Assembly: GCA_025504975.1 (NCBI GenBank)
Contig: JANUWI010000016.1
Span: 1,011,937 to 1,075,936 of the forward strand
Length of the DNA: 64,000 nt
DNA from: Plenodomus lindquistii
Lineage: Eukaryota > Ascomycota > Dothideomycetes > Pleosporales > Leptosphaeriaceae
Direction of reading: 5' to 3'
Under the pieces are notes generated by a model, which saw only the letters and a list, made by a program, of their open reading frames with translations, made no database searches and was not told the DNA's origin. The first letter of the stretch is position 1, and the number at the start of each line of letters is the position of its first letter. This document shows positions 11,547 to 23,391 of the stretch, piece after piece. Both the position numbers and the translations under genes were made by a program.

Positions 11547-12680
11547 TCAACCAGCCTCCTCCATAGCCGCCTCTTCGCGCCGTATCTTCTCCTCTAGCCT
11601 CTTCTTCTCTGCAGCTTTGAGTCGCATCATGGTGTGTTCTTCCAGGCTGGGTGTGCGAGGACTGAAACTGAACTTTGGGGTGCCGAGGGGCGTCGTGGTA
11701 GATGGTGCGTGGGCGGGTACATGGCCTATTGAGGAGCGGAATGAGGGTCGAGGGGGCGTGCGCGGATGTGTTGGGGGTGTAGAGGCTGAGAAGGTTGTTG
11801 TTGGGGGGGCTGTGACGCTGGTGGTATGCGAGGACAAGTCTGGTTCGCCGTCTGCCCATTCGACGGTCTCGAGGGCGGGGATGTCCGAGGGCGCGTCGAG
11901 GACGGCGGCGTGGGCGTGGTCGAGGCGCGTGTAGATGATGAATGCTGTGGCGACGGGGGTGCGGTGTTTGGAGCCTTCGACGCGCAGTTTCTTGTCCTTG
12001 CCCATGATGATGCTGTCAATGGGGCCGTACTTGGCGAAGAGCGAGCGCAACTTGTCCTTGTCCCAGTCTGATGTTGCGCCGGCGCGGTGGAAGCGGGCCT
12101 TGACTGTGCGGGAGAGATCGGAGGTGGTGCCGGGGCGGGGGGGCTGGACGGGTGAGAGGAAGCAAGATTGCTCGGCTTCGAGTTGTTGCTCTTCACGAAG
12201 GCGCGCGGCGATGCGTTCCTGGGCTTCTTTGCGCCGCCGCTTGCCGTCTTCTGCAAGGCGACGAATTTCCTCTTGGCGTTTGTCGTGCTCATTCATCTCC
12301 TCGGCTCGTTTGCGCTTCAAATTGCCCATTTGCTCTCGGCCTTGGCGCTCCCGGCGCTCCAAATCCTCCTTCATGGTGCGCCGACGCCCGTCCAGCAGCT
12401 CATCTTGCAGGACCTTCTCTCGCCGCCGTGTCCTCGCGCGATCGTACTCGCCCTTGAGTTCTGGCGAGATGAGTATGTCACGTGCCCAGCCCAGGTAGAT
12501 GAAGCGGTCGGCCGCGTCCTTGTTGTCGGGGTTCTTGTCGGGGTGGTATCTGATCGAGGCCTTGCGATATGCCTTCTTGATGTCGTGCTCGGACGAATCG
12601 TGCGTCACTCCTAGGAGCGCATAGAGGTCCTCAGTGGTCGACTTGGCCAGGTCGACCAAGTCCTTGTCTACCGCGGACAT
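11547..12680 (-). CDS. cwf23: Cwf23/DNAJC17-type DnaJ-RRM pre-mRNA splicing factor
   Basis: Intronless, 377 aa. A J domain spans about residues 16-85, with the HPD motif in RYHPDKNPDN. A long charged coiled coil follows (about 90-175, many Arg/Glu). A weak RRM-like domain is at about 190-275 (KLRSLFAKYGPIDSIIM). The tail is low-complexity Ser/Thr/Pro and ends in a short charged helix. This order matches S. pombe Cwf23 and human DNAJC17, co-chaperones associated with the spliceosome (NineTeen complex/Prp19 side). It is divergent from PUS4, with 246 bp between the start codons. Confidence 0.92.
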   Translation of the reverse strand: MSAVDKDLVDLAKSTTEDLYALLGVTHDSSEHDIKKAYRKASIRYHPDKNPDNKDAADRFIYLGWARDILISPELKGEYDRARTRRREKVLQDELLDGRRRTMKEDLERRERQGREQMGNLKRKRAEEMNEHDKRQEEIRRLAEDGKRRRKEAQERIAARLREEQQLEAEQSCFLSPVQPPRPGTTSDLSRTVKARFHRAGATSDWDKDKLRSLFAKYGPIDSIIMGKDKKLRVEGSKHRTPVATAFIIYTRLDHAHAAVLDAPSDIPALETVEWADGEPDLSSHTTSVTAPPTTTFSASTPPTHPRTPPRPSFRSSIGHVPAHAPSTTTPLGTPKFSFSPRTPSLEEHTMMRLKAAEKKRLEEKIRREEAAMEEAG

Positions 12681-12926
12681 GGTCGGGGATATGCGAGGCC
12701 GAGAGGCGCGTGTCCTGGTGTATTATGGTGGCGAGCGAGGATGGTGTGGGTGTGTTCGGGGCCGCAAATATTCAAGTGAGGTGGTCCAGGCCGCCGCGAG
12801 TCATGTGCAGCCACGCCCAGGGCCGCCCCGCCTAGTGCCCGGCTTGGCCTTGTCGCTCGGAACGGCCATCGGAAAAACAATTCACGGCAGCAGCGAGCTT
12901 TCGCCCTTCCTCCCACGCCCACGCCC
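12681..12926. promoter_or_regulatory. Shared divergent promoter of cwf23 and PUS4
   Basis: 246 bp separates the two divergent start codons, so both promoters must lie largely here. I see no unambiguous TATA box or named operator. Confidence 0.5.
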
Positions 12927-14394
12927 ATGTCAGTCGCTGCCTCGCTGGGCAAGAGAGCAATGGCGACCCTTGCAGAGGACAGTCGCAGAATCATCGAGGG
13001 CATCTTTGGTACGTCATGGCATGTTCTGTTCACCATGTCGGCGCATCGTCGCAGTCAGAACAGCTCCAAATAACTGCAGACACTCATGAGATACAGCAAT
13101 CAACAAACCGCCCCTCGCCTCCTCCGCCGGCGTTCTGCGCGACCTGCAAACCCACTTTGACTCGTCGCCGCTCTTTGCGCCATGGCTGCAGCACCAGCGC
13201 CGCGCCATGTTCCTCTCCAACGCCCGCCCCAAGCACCTCAACAACCTCAAGGTCAAGCTCGGCCACGGCGGCACCCTTGATCCCATGGCTACGGGCGTCT
13301 TGATTGTCGGCGTCGGCCGCGGCACAAAGTGTCTGCAGAGGTTCCTCGAGTGCACAAAGACATATGAATGCACCGTCCTGTTTGGCGCGGCGACAGACAG
13401 CTACGATGCGGTGGGCAAGGTCATTGGCAAGAAGGAGTTTGCGCATGTGACCAAGGAGTTGGTCGAAGAGAAGCTCGCCCAGTTCCGCGGCAAAATCATG
13501 CAGAAGCCCAGCGTCTTCTCTGCGCTCAAGGTCGACGGCAAGAAAATGTACGAGTATGCGCGCGAGGGCAAGGACATACCCGAGGTCGCCGCACGTCCCG
13601 TCGAGGTACTGGAAATGGAGCTGGTCGAGTGGCTAGAGCCGGGTAGTCACGAGTACAAGTGGCCCGAGGAAGAGGTGGATGGCGAACAAATGGCAGGCGC
13701 ACAAAAATTGCTAGGCATACGGCAAGAGGACGCAGACACACACGCCGACATAGCAGCAAGACGAAGTCGCAAGCGAGAGCGCAGCCCAGAGACAGAAACC
13801 GACCATGTCGAAGGTGCCGGCGATCAGCCCAAACGCCCACGAACAGACAGCGAGCCAGCCATGAGCGGCGCATTGCCTGATGTCGAAGATACCACCCACA
13901 GAACCTCGCGATCATCGTCACCGTCATCAACAACACCTCAACCCCCCGCCGTCCGTCTCCGCATGACTGTAACCTCTGGCTTCTACGTCCGCTCCCTCTG
14001 CCACGACCTCGGTCTCGCCTGCAATTCCCTCGCCCTAATGTCCACCCTAGTTCGCACCCGCCAAGGCTCCTACTGCCTCCCCAACACACACCAACCCTCT
14101 TCTCTCACCCAACTCCCCGTCCTCGAGTACACCGACCTCGAAGCCGGACAGTCTGTCTGGGAGCCAAAACTCCAATCCATGTTGACCAATTTCATGGAAG
14201 CCGAGGGGTGGGAGGTTGAGGAGTTGGAAGGCGACGAGAGCTGGGAGGAGAGGAAGAACAGGGATAGGGAACGGAGTTATGGGGGTGGACCGAAAGGAAA
14301 GAGTAAGAATGGGATGGGGGTAAATGGGGGGTGGAAGAAGGATGGAAAGGAGGGGAAATGGTATAGTAAGAAGATGAATGGGGGCAAGAGATGA
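12927..14394 (+). CDS. PUS4: TruB-family tRNA pseudouridine-55 synthase (Pus4)
   Basis: Exons 12927-13008 and 13097-14394 give 459 aa; the 88-bp intron is in phase. ATG 12960 is an alternative start. Residues near 27 (AINKPLASSAGVLRDLQ) form the TruB N-terminal motif, restored across the intron. The catalytic block GHGGTLDPMATGVLIVG (around residue 90) carries the nucleophilic Asp. KTYECTVLFGAATDSYD and the later SGFYVRSLCHDLG are further TruB signatures. A 60-70 residue charged, Ser-rich insert (about 235-300) splits the C-terminal part of the domain, as in other fungal Pus4 proteins. The tail is Gly/Lys/Arg-rich. Pus4 makes pseudouridine 55 in the T-loop of cytosolic and mitochondrial tRNAs. 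Confidence 0.93.
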
Positions 14395-14623
14395 TTAGTT
14401 GGACATGCGATATGAATGGTGTGATGAAGTTGGGAGGATGATATCAATAGGCAAGGCTATTTGGGCACGAAAAAAGTATAAACGTGGATAAAGTCATTGA
14501 GACAGTGTCCTCACATCCACCCATGGAAATGAAACAAAATACACAATCGAATCAAAGCCAAAAACCCCATCCTTACGCCAACCCCACAACGCCACCAATG
14601 CACACCACTCACGCGTCAACCAT

Positions 14624-16300
14624 TCAGTCCCCCCTCCCTCCCTCATCCTCGCCCCCAACCCTCACAAACATGCCCCTCGCCTCCTCATCCCCATGCAGCG
14701 TCTCCCCCTCTTCCTTCTTCTCTTCACTATTAATAAACAAAAAACTCCCCACCATAACCACAGCCCCAACCCAATACCACACCCCAACAAACAACCCCTC
14801 CAACACCATCTGTCCCACCAGCGACAGCGGAATCGTAAGACTCAATCCCACCGTGACTACCAACGGACTCGTCAACAGCATCGCATAGGCCCAGCAGAAG
14901 TCGCTAACCAGCGAACTCGCACTATTCACCAGTACGATGGCGAGGATTCGGCGTGTAGGTGGTAAAGCAAAAGGTTCAATATCCAAGTAATGCAGAGCAA
15001 TGAGGCCAGGCCAGAGAAGCAGGGTGTTGGCTAATCCGACAAAGCCAAAGAACAGCGGCATATTGACGCGAGATTCCGACCCGATACGCCGTTTCAAAAA
15101 CACAGTGTACAAACCGTAGCATACCGCGCTGATAAACGCCATTGCATCGCCGAGTGCGAGTTCAGAGGGGGATTTGTAGGGGAAGCTGCCCCGGTCGCTA
15201 GAATCGTCGGGCGACGAGGAAGAATTGGAAACGTCGATTAGAGAGATGATTGCTACGCCCGCCAATGATGCGGTTACGCCGAGGAATTTCGGTAATGTGA
15301 AGCGTTCGACGCGGAGGAGGGAGCCGAGTAATAAGGTCCAGATGCTGGATGTTGAAGAGAGGATCGTGGATGATGCGACGGTGGTGTGGGAGAGACAGGC
15401 TGACGCAAAGTAGTTTGCTAAGAACCACAGGGCGCAGAATTCTAGCGCGAGAGTAAAGGTTGAGGCGATGGTTAGGGGGGCGTCGGCGTCTTCTTCTTCT
15501 TCTTCTTCTCCTGCTGCTGGGTTGTTGGGGTGGTGGGGCTTTGAAGATGAGGAGGTGTGGTGGGGTGAGGAGAGGAGGACTTGGGAACTTCCGTCGCTGT
15601 TTTGGCGGGCTCGTTCTGCGTGGGTGTGCGCGTGTGGGGTTGGACTGGTGGTGTTGTGCTGGAGAGACCATTTTCCTGCGCGCTTTTGGCCGAGTTCTTT
15701 GATGCGGAGGAGGAGGGGGCGTGGCGTGCTGGATGAATGAGATGGGTTGTGTCGGTCTGTCCAGAGGTGGTGGGCGAACATGGGGAGGAGGGGGATGATG
15801 AAGAAGGTCGTGTTGATGTAGGTTACAAAGTAGGGTTTCGAGTATGAATCGTCTGCAAAGATTGTCTGGTAGCACGTTAGCATTGCATTCTCACGGCGTT
15901 TTTTTTACAGAAGTCCTGCATCAAGTGAGTTGTGAGAATAAAGGGTACATACACTCGCCAAGAAATTACTCGCCGTCCACAAAAACACAGTCATGAGCAG
16001 TAGCGCTATCCCCACTGCATGTCGCAATCCTCCACCAAGCACTTCCCTCCCTCTTGACGCAAACATTCCTCCTTCTCCCGTCTTGCCTCGTCCCCAACTC
16101 CCCTCCCCACCTCGTCGCGCACCGCCCCAGCCCAAGCGCCCGAGTAATCCCGTCTCTTTGCCGTCTTCCCATACACTGCTTCCCCCACTGGAACTCGGGC
16201 TCTCGAGGTAATCATCCTCGCGCATGAATTCGCTGTTTTCGGTGGAGGTGCTGATGCGTGGGGAGAGGGGCGTGGTTTCTTCTTCGCGGTGGGGTATCAT
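14624..16300 (-). CDS. SLC35F/THI74-like drug-metabolite transporter (EamA fold)
   Basis: Exons 16300-15953 and 15865-14624 give 529 aa; the 87-bp GTATGT..CCAG intron is phase 0. A polar, Gly-rich cytoplasmic N-terminus (about 95 residues) precedes about ten membrane spans. Across the splice the protein reads FLWTASNFLAS then TIFADDSYSKPYFVTYINT, a pattern typical of the SLC35F5 / yeast Thi74-YML018C group. Between spans 2 and 3 lies a ~100-residue loop rich in His/Ser and a run of acidic residues encoded by a GAA/GAG tract. The C-terminal tail is charged. The substrate is not deducible; yeast relatives sit in the vacuolar or mitochondrial membrane. The gene converges on PUS4 with 229 bp between stops. 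Confidence 0.88.
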
Positions 16301-17042
16301 TGTCGTGTGTGTGTGTGTGCCCTGGGAGGGTCTTGATGATCGCTAATGTCCAGGTGGGCCTGTAAGGTTTGAGGAGTCGTAGATGAGCGTATATGGCGGT
16401 TGAGTATGACGCGACAGCTGCTGTCTGGCACGTCGTGGCAGTGTCAAGTCGGATAGCCGCTCTTGTCGGGGGTATACGGAGTTAGGAGCGCAATGCGGAT
16501 GGTTGAGGCATGTGAGGTTTGCCTGGCCATCAAACCAGGTGTGCAGGTCAAGAATGAGCGATGCGACGGCGCTGCAATGTCGTATGTGTAGGGAGGCGCA
16601 GTGTCGCGGCGTGGGTGAATGACGGGCGTGGGCGTGGGCGTGGGCGTGGGAGTGGGAGTGGTCGTGTGTCCAGATAAGTCCGTCCGCTAGTCCAGGGTTT
16701 CGTTTCGTTGCGCGTCTCAGATGGCGGAATGGCGGCATTTTGTTCTGTCAGCCTCGCCGCGCTAGCCGTCATGCACGGCCATATGGTTCGGTCAGTCTGA
16801 CAGTGCCGAGGCGCTTCAAAATGTGACTCCTCTGGAAGAATGTACTTGTGATTGTATTGTATATATCCATGCGATTTCCCCCTCCATTCTATAATACAGC
16901 GGAACATGCAAGCCCTTGTACGACACATTGCGACCGACAAAGAGCATGCAAAACTCCCAAACTCCATGCCAAACTCCAAGGAACGTCAAGCCGAATTGTC
17001 ATCGACCTCTTATGGGTTACGTGTGCTACGGAGTGGCATGCA
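16301..17042. other. Intergenic with two short simple repeats
   Basis: Promoter side of the SLC35-like gene and 3' side of ypt7. It has a (GT)n tract at about 16304-16319 and a (GGGCGT)n tract at about 16624-16652. An open minus-strand frame of 131 codons here is mostly the His/Ala product of the hexamer repeat and is not supported as a gene. Confidence 0.5.
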
Positions 17043-17973
17043 CTAGCATGCGCAGCCGCCTTCGTTGCTCTTGAGGTCGATGGGGATCGTCTCGGGAAAG
17101 TCGTTGCTAAAGTCGCCGACGTCTTCTTGTGCGAGGGCTTGTCGTGCAATCACTGTGCCACTGTTAGCATGTGCATGGCTGCGCGGCTGACTGGTATAGA
17201 TATACCTTCAAACGCATCCTCGACGTTGATGGCCTCCTTTGCGCTCGTCTCAAAGTAGGGGATGCCGCCTTTTGACTGGCAAAAGGTCATTGCGCGCTTC
17301 GATGAGATCTATGAAATGGTCAGCCGCCACTTCTATAGGCCCATATGCGAATCGCTTACCATTCGCTTGCTCTCCTCGACATCAATCTTGTTGCCGATTA
17401 CGACCTGTCTGCGTTAGCGCCTGCCATATCCACCATCTGTCCAGCCACGTACAAATGGGAAGCTCTCTGGGTCCATAGGGCTGGCCTGCACCAGGAACTC
17501 GTCTCTCCAACTGTCCAATGTATCGAAGCTCTTCGAGTTGTTGACATCGTATACGAGCACGCAGCAGTCGGCGCCGCGGTAAAAGGCCACACCGAGCGAT
17601 TGGAAGCGTTCTTGGCCGGCGGTATCCCAGAGCTGTGATACGTGAGTCATGTGGGCAGTAGGCGGAGCGTGCGACGACTGACCTGCATCGTCACCAGTCG
17701 GTCATCGACGAGAACCTCTTTGGTGAGGAAGTCGGCGCCAATGGTGGCCTTGTAGCTTGCGCTGAATTTCTTGTTGACCTGGTGATATCACATGAGCAGG
17801 TTGAACCGTGATATGGGTTCGCTGCAAGGGCAAGGTCGTACATATTGGTTCATCAGACTGGTCTTGCCTACCCCACTGTCTCCCAGGATGATGACCTGCG
17901 CCTATCAGCATCTGACCTAGCCATGTCTGTACAGCCTCCATACCTTGAGGAGGACCTTCTTCCTTGACGCCAT
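17043..17973 (-). CDS. ypt7: Ypt7/Rab7 small GTPase
   Basis: Seven exons: 17973-17944, 17895-17842, 17778-17683, 17632-17453, 17404-17360, 17308-17206 and 17152-17043. The introns are 48-63 bp and the product is 205 aa, the usual Rab7 length. Nucleotide-binding motifs: P-loop GDSGVGKTS, switch I with [16 protein letters not shown] (G3), GNKID (G4) and ETSAKEA (G5). The protein ends in a C-A-C double-cysteine prenylation signal. Rab7/Ypt7 drives late endosome/vacuole tethering and homotypic vacuole fusion through HOPS. The six small introns are a feature of many filamentous fungal RAB genes. This is a core gene and one of the best anchors for gene-model conventions in the window. Confidence 0.96.
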
Positions 17974-20214
17974 CTTATCGGCTGTATGTGTGGTATGTCG
18001 AGGGCGGTGCGCTGTAGCTATGCAAGCTCAATGGCAGCCGTGTGGTGCAGGCGGGGTCTGTTCGTAACGCGCCGGCAGCGAAACCCGCTCGCGATGCGTT
18101 TATAGGTGGCCGTGAGGTTGTACAGTATCAAAGGGCCCGGGGGTTGAGAATGGGGAAGAAGCAATGGGGAAGACGTCGAGTTGGCCGAATCCAGGCAGGT
18201 CGATGCATGATGTCGATGAGGCTAACGCTCGGCGCTTGGACCATGTCGCATGCACCCGACCTGCCACGCCAACTTCCTTCACCGTTGTCATCCCACACCG
18301 TCACAAGGGCCCACCCAACAATGAGTACAGAATTGACAACGAGCCTTGTTAATCACCATGTTGCATCCTTGCTCCTAGTCCACTTTGGTATAGAGGAGCT
18401 CGTATCTTCTACTATAGCAGTACAACACTCGAGCCTATGCAGCAACAGGGGGACAACAAAAGCACGTGAGTAAACTAAAAAAAAACCCCCATCTAATACT
18501 CTTATTGAAGAACACATGTAGTGTAAAGGGAGTCTAAGCTTTATTCTTAGCGCGTTGTGTTAGCTACAGCGAATAGTGATTACAATTTTGTTCACTCAAT
18601 AAATACGAACTCCGTCGTACTGCGAGACTGAGTGGGTGGCTACACGGCACGACGCGTCACGAACTCGAATCCAACCGCCATCATCATCAAAGACTGCTAG
18701 CACATGGCATAGCTATCAACTCACTGCATCAATAATATGAAAGATAGGCCGGCATTCTCGACTGGACACTGCCGCGCTCCTCGTCTCTATTCTCGAGTCG
18801 ACATCGCAGACCAATCGATTTTCCATGGTTCTCACAATGCCCCCATTTCACAGCATGCCACCATCAACTCCCACGCTTTGTTCTCTTCCACTATTTCTTC
18901 TCATGTCGTCGCTCTGGTCTTCTCTTGTGATCATCCATCTCAACCCATACTTCACGTTACACGCCGTCAGATTTCCAGCTCAAAATCCAGCGACTTTTAC
19001 CTCACCGAACCTGCAGATTTCTCACATCCTCCACAAATTTTCACCTACTATTGTCTCCATCCAATCATCCCATCTTCTGCCATGCCTAAGATCTCGGTTA
19101 TGACACTAGTAAACGCCACGCCTCGAAGCGACACGACTGATCTCGTATGCGACTTCGCCGACAACAGCAACCACCTAGCCCTACTAACTGCCACAAGGTT
19201 CAATTTAGGCACAGGCGCAAGGCCGAAGCAGGAATGGACAGATATTCTCCTGCAAAACGACCCAAAACGCCCCAACTCCTGGCTATATGGGCAAGACGTC
19301 CTCTTCACGTTCACCCCCCGCCACTTGGCCACCGCTTGATGCCCTTCATGATTGCCATCGGCGATCTCTGTGTGATTAGTTCTGTCTGCATAGTAAGTCT
19401 TTCTTGTCTTCCTCCAGCACGCCTCACATGAACCGCAACAACTGACGGTCCAATAGACACCCTCGGCCTCGTCACCAAGAAACGCTACAGTAGAATTCTG
19501 TGCGTGCCGATCGATATCGTGCCGATCAACATCGTGTCAGTGCAGCTTGATACCCAGCCAGGTGGAAGCTTGATCTTCCATGACCTTTTTAGGGCACCAC
19601 CCAGAAGGGGCTCATCCTATGAGTATGTGTGAATATAAGAATTCTTATTGAAGGTGACTTCACGGACACCAGAGACTGTGCGATTGGGGATTTGAGGTAC
19701 AGGGTCGACATAATGGCGGCTGACATGTTTGGCTGACCCGTCCACAGAATTCGCCAGGCTCCGCGGAGCAGCATCTAAATACAATATGCATTTACATACC
19801 AGCCCAGTATCGACAGTTGTCGATCTCCTGACACATCCCTCACACCCGGCTGACCCTCCTGGAGTACTACATAAGACCCCAAAACGTGAAATTTTGAATG
19901 CAGAGCAGATAGGCGGTGGCGCTTGTGGGACCAACGGAGGAGCGTCCCGACAGTCTAACATGCTCACAACTTCAAATTTACCTTACCCCTGTGCGGATCA
20001 TTTCATCGCTGCGGATAGCGTCCCGCACATTCTGTACACGACAGCAAGAATGCATGACTTTTATGCCCATTCGTTGATCAGTCTCCTCCACTGGGAAAAA
20101 TGGTAAACATCTCTTTTGAGACGGCAACAGGTATATATGAACCCTGCATTCAACGACCTCTGCTAATCCAACAACAGCGACATCAACCTCGAGGCCCCAG
20201 ACAGCATCATCATC
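17974..20214. other. Gene-poor interval with one doubtful ORF
   Basis: Contains an A-run/C-run near 18475-18488 and the doubtful ORF annotated at 18737-19339. Other open frames (e.g. 19729-20106) lack family features. The last ~100 bp form the promoter of the Leu-Pro repeat gene. Confidence 0.4.
18737..19339 (+). CDS. Doubtful hypothetical ORF
   Basis: Open for 200 codons from ATG 18737; an internal ATG at 19082 would give 86 aa with a better start context. The first part is Ser/His-rich and looks translated by chance. The part after 19082 has a more ordinary composition. I do not recognise any domain. Treat as unproven. Confidence 0.22.
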   Translation: MKDRPAFSTGHCRAPRLYSRVDIADQSIFHGSHNAPISQHATINSHALFSSTISSHVVALVFSCDHPSQPILHVTRRQISSSKSSDFYLTEPADFSHPPQIFTYYCLHPIIPSSAMPKISVMTLVNATPRSDTTDLVCDFADNSNHLALLTATRFNLGTGARPKQEWTDILLQNDPKRPNSWLYGQDVLFTFTPRHLATA

Positions 20215-22618
20215 ATGCCGTCGCCCGCGTCATTCTCCCCTTCACTGCTGTTCTTCCTCACGCTCACTACACCCTTGCACGCCGCACCCGCGCAAAAGCA
20301 TGCCAACCAGCATGAAGCTTTCCCTGCGGCATCATTGGCTAAACGTCAAAGTCTCGGAGAGGGTCTGGTAGATACTTGCAACTTCTGTCCTGCCATCCGC
20401 AAAGTAGCCAATTATCTCCCGCCTGAGCTTCAACAGCAGGCCAATGATGTGAACAACCAGCTCAGAAATCTTCTCCAGTCACTTGCACCGCAGATTCCTG
20501 GTGGTATACCTACGGAGCTGCCTACAGCGGACTTGTTGAATGGTCTGCCCGTACCGCTGCCCACGGGGATCCTGCCAACTGGACTCCTAGGCGGACTTCC
20601 GACCGCACTTCCTACTGATCTGCCCACCGATCTTCCTGGTGGACTTCCAGAGATTCTTCCCGAGGTCCTCCCAACCAACATCATCCCAGATCTTCTCTCC
20701 GCGGTACCTGCAGAGCTTCTTCCAGACGTCTTAGACTCTGTTCCAACAAATCTGGTATCTCTGCCTCCCGCTGAGGCCATTCCGGATATCTTCTCGGCGT
20801 TACCTTCTGATGCCGTGCCGGGAGTCATCTCTGCATTGCCTACAGGTCTGGTGCCCGCGGTTATATCCGCTCTCCCTACTGATCTCCCCGGGCTCCCCGA
20901 TCTCTCAAGCTTTCCTGGTCTGCCATTAGGCGGCTCGCCATCGGACAGCGGGCCAGCGAACGGCTCGCCTGATCCACTAGGGGGTCTGCCAGGTCTCCTT
21001 CCTGGTCTGCTACCAGGCGGCTCACCGTCAAATGACTCGTCTGGTCTACCGGGAGGTCTTCCAAATCCTCTAAGTCCCGATGGTCTTGTACCAGGGCTTC
21101 TACCTGACGTCCCGGGTCTTCTTCCATCGAACGGTCCATCAAACGACACTGGACTCCTGCCAGGGCTACCGGGTGGCTCGCCGGACGGTGTCTTGGACGC
21201 ACTGCCTGGGCTTGTTACAAATGCGGTAGGAGAGATATTAACAGGCCTACCAGCAGCTTTACCCACCGATCTCGCAACAGACCTCCTCGGTGCCATTCCC
21301 ACTGCTCTACCAACCGAGCTCCCCTTGGGACAACCACTCGGTGAGCAGATTGGCGATTTGTCTCCTGTCCCCACTGATGTCCTAGGTGCTCTGCCCAGTG
21401 TTTTGCCAACCGACCTGCTTGGTGCTCTGCCCAGTGCTTTGCCAACTGATCTGCTTGGTGCTCTGCCCAGTGCTTTGCCAACTGATCTGCTTGGCGCTCT
21501 GCCCAGTGCTTTGCCAACTGATCTGCTTGGTGCTCTGCCCAGTGCTTTGCCAACCGACGTTCTTGGTGGCCTGCCTGGTGCTCTGCCAACCGATGTCCTG
21601 GGAGCCATTCCTGACGCTTTACCGACTGGTGTACTTGGTGGCTTACCCGCAGGGCTACCACTAGGTGATGGTTCGTCTGCTCTACCTGGTGATCTTGGAA
21701 ACTTACCTCTGCCCGCTATCCCCACCAACCTCCCCAATCTCGGCGGAACCCCGCTAGAGCCCGTAACCAGTCTTGTAAACAGTGTCCTCGGTGGTCTACC
21801 CGCTCCCCTCCAAATCCCCACAGTCGTACCTCTCGATGTACTTAGCGGCCTTGGTGTTCCCGTTGCTGTCCCCACCGACCTTGCCGGCATACCTAGCATC
21901 TTACCACCTGTATCACAGATTCTTCCCGTACCCGGACAACTTGTGGATGGCGTACCAAACATAGTGTCAAATCTTCCTGGTACTGTGGCTGGCCTGCCAG
22001 GTGCCATTCCACAAGCTACCGACCTCATAGCCGGGGCCACCGGTGTGCTTGGTGGACTAGTACCTACTAATGTTCTTGGTGGTGAGTGGACCCGTGCTTC
22101 GCTTCATCCCCTGTCTCTCATTCTCCCACGCTCATTATCGATACTGACGCCAACTTTCAGGTCTTCCCGTTTCCGCTGTCACTGGTCTCCCAGTCCTAGG
22201 TGGAACTCCAACCGGTTCGGGCTCAGGTGGTCTGCTCGGCCTAGGAGGTATTGGTGTATCCGCGTCAGCCGCAGCCGCAGGTAGTGTCTCCACCCCCACC
22301 GGCCTTCCAGGCCTGGTGAGCCCTATCAGTCGCCCCACCGTCCTCGGCAGCGGCCAAGTCTACGACAATCTCTTCACATACACCTTCTACAGTTCCGGCG
22401 TCGTGCAGATCAACAACTCTTTCCTCTCGCCGCGCCACGGTACGCTGTCTGGTCTTTTAGACGGCAGGGTCTTCGTGGGTCTGTTTTTAGATGGTTTGCA
22501 TATTGGCAGACATCTTATTCCGTTCCCTATCGGGTTCTTGGTGGCGTTGGGAGGCATTCAGTTACCGGCTGCTTTGCCGGGATTGTTGGATACGATTGAT
22601 GATGGGTTTGGAAAGTAA
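20215..22618 (+). CDS. Secreted Leu-Pro-rich tandem-repeat protein
   Basis: Exons 20215-22081 and 22161-22618; the 79-bp GTGAGT..TTTCAG intron is phase 1 and the product is 774 aa. A signal peptide ends near residue 25 (LTLTTPLHA), and a Kex2-like Lys-Arg lies at residues ~42-43. Residues ~45-95 are a non-repetitive segment with two Cys. About 550 residues follow, built from imperfect LP-x-x-LP-T/D-L-L units, including four nearly identical 36-bp copies. Gly/Ser/Asn-rich spacers break the array into blocks. The C-terminal ~110 residues (after the intron) are non-repetitive and hydrophobic with no obvious GPI signal. I do not recognise a named family. A wall or surface coat protein is likely from the signal peptide and repeats. 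Copy number probably varies between strains. Confidence 0.85.
21376..21627 (+). repeat. 36-bp tandem repeat within the Leu-Pro protein gene
   Basis: Seven 36-bp units (12 codons each, DLLGALPSALPT-type) in phase. Units at 21412, 21448, 21484 and 21520 are almost identical at the DNA level; the flanking units at 21376, 21556 and 21592 are diverged. Confidence 0.9.
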
Positions 22619-23391
22619 AGGGATAGGAGAGTGGATTAGTGAAGCTTTGGTGTGGTTTTGTAGGGCGAAGAGTATGAGTGCGAGATGGAGACGTAAAGTG
22701 TTGATGATCTATGCAGTAAGCCATTTCTGTCAACGGCGGATTTCGCGGTTTTGTTCCCGTGCAGTTTGCGTTATGGTAGATGGTTACTTGTACAATGATT
22801 TCGCTATTTACGAGGCTGTGGTTTATGGAATTTCGAGTATGCTGTCTGTGAGGTCGTGTTCTTCTTCTCCAGATGCTTCAATCATAGTTGACAACAGACA
22901 TTTGGTAGTTGATCACATGTGTTTCAATGCTCAGATGTTGATGAGACAAGAATACGCTAGACGACGTGCAACTCGCATCCTCCACCCGGTGTAGCGGGAT
23001 GCGCTTTCTGCGTGTGAATCGAGTGGGAGGCATGAGTGAGGGGGTTAGAGGAGATGTAACAACGTCGAAAGAAGGGGACAACGAAGAAGTCATGAGGCAT
23101 GTTGCGATTGTTTCGTTAGAGAAGTGCTGTGAGAAGACACACATGACGGTTAAGTTCCTGCATGCGGTACAATAGATGGCGTCGTGTAGTACCGCTTGTT
23201 CTGTTGATGAATGCGGATCATGTTTCCAATGGCCGTGAAAAAAAAGCTAAGAACATATCGTGATTGCGATACCAGCTGCGAAGCGATCCTTCCGTAATAA
23301 TTATCCAGAGATACAAGCCCCCGTCATTCCAAAAGATGGAAATAGCTCAGTTTGCGTCAAACACACATGGATCGACTGGCAGGAACCTTCG
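22619..23391. other. Intergenic, convergent 3' ends
   Basis: 3' flanks of the Leu-Pro repeat gene and of the interrupted ankyrin gene. Nothing recognisable. Confidence 0.4.

Noticed and set aside
11726..12614. Several long frames on both strands over the DnaJ gene
   Set aside because: They are GC-rich shadows of cwf23, whose J domain and RRM are clear.
16343..16738. 131-codon minus-strand frame with a His/Ala run
   Set aside because: The run comes from the GGGCGT simple repeat and the rest has no protein-like features.
20430..22040. 536-codon open frame antisense to the Leu-Pro repeat gene
   Set aside because: It is the mirror of a repeat gene whose codon choice avoids stops on the other strand. 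The sense frame has a signal peptide, correct splicing and a natural end.
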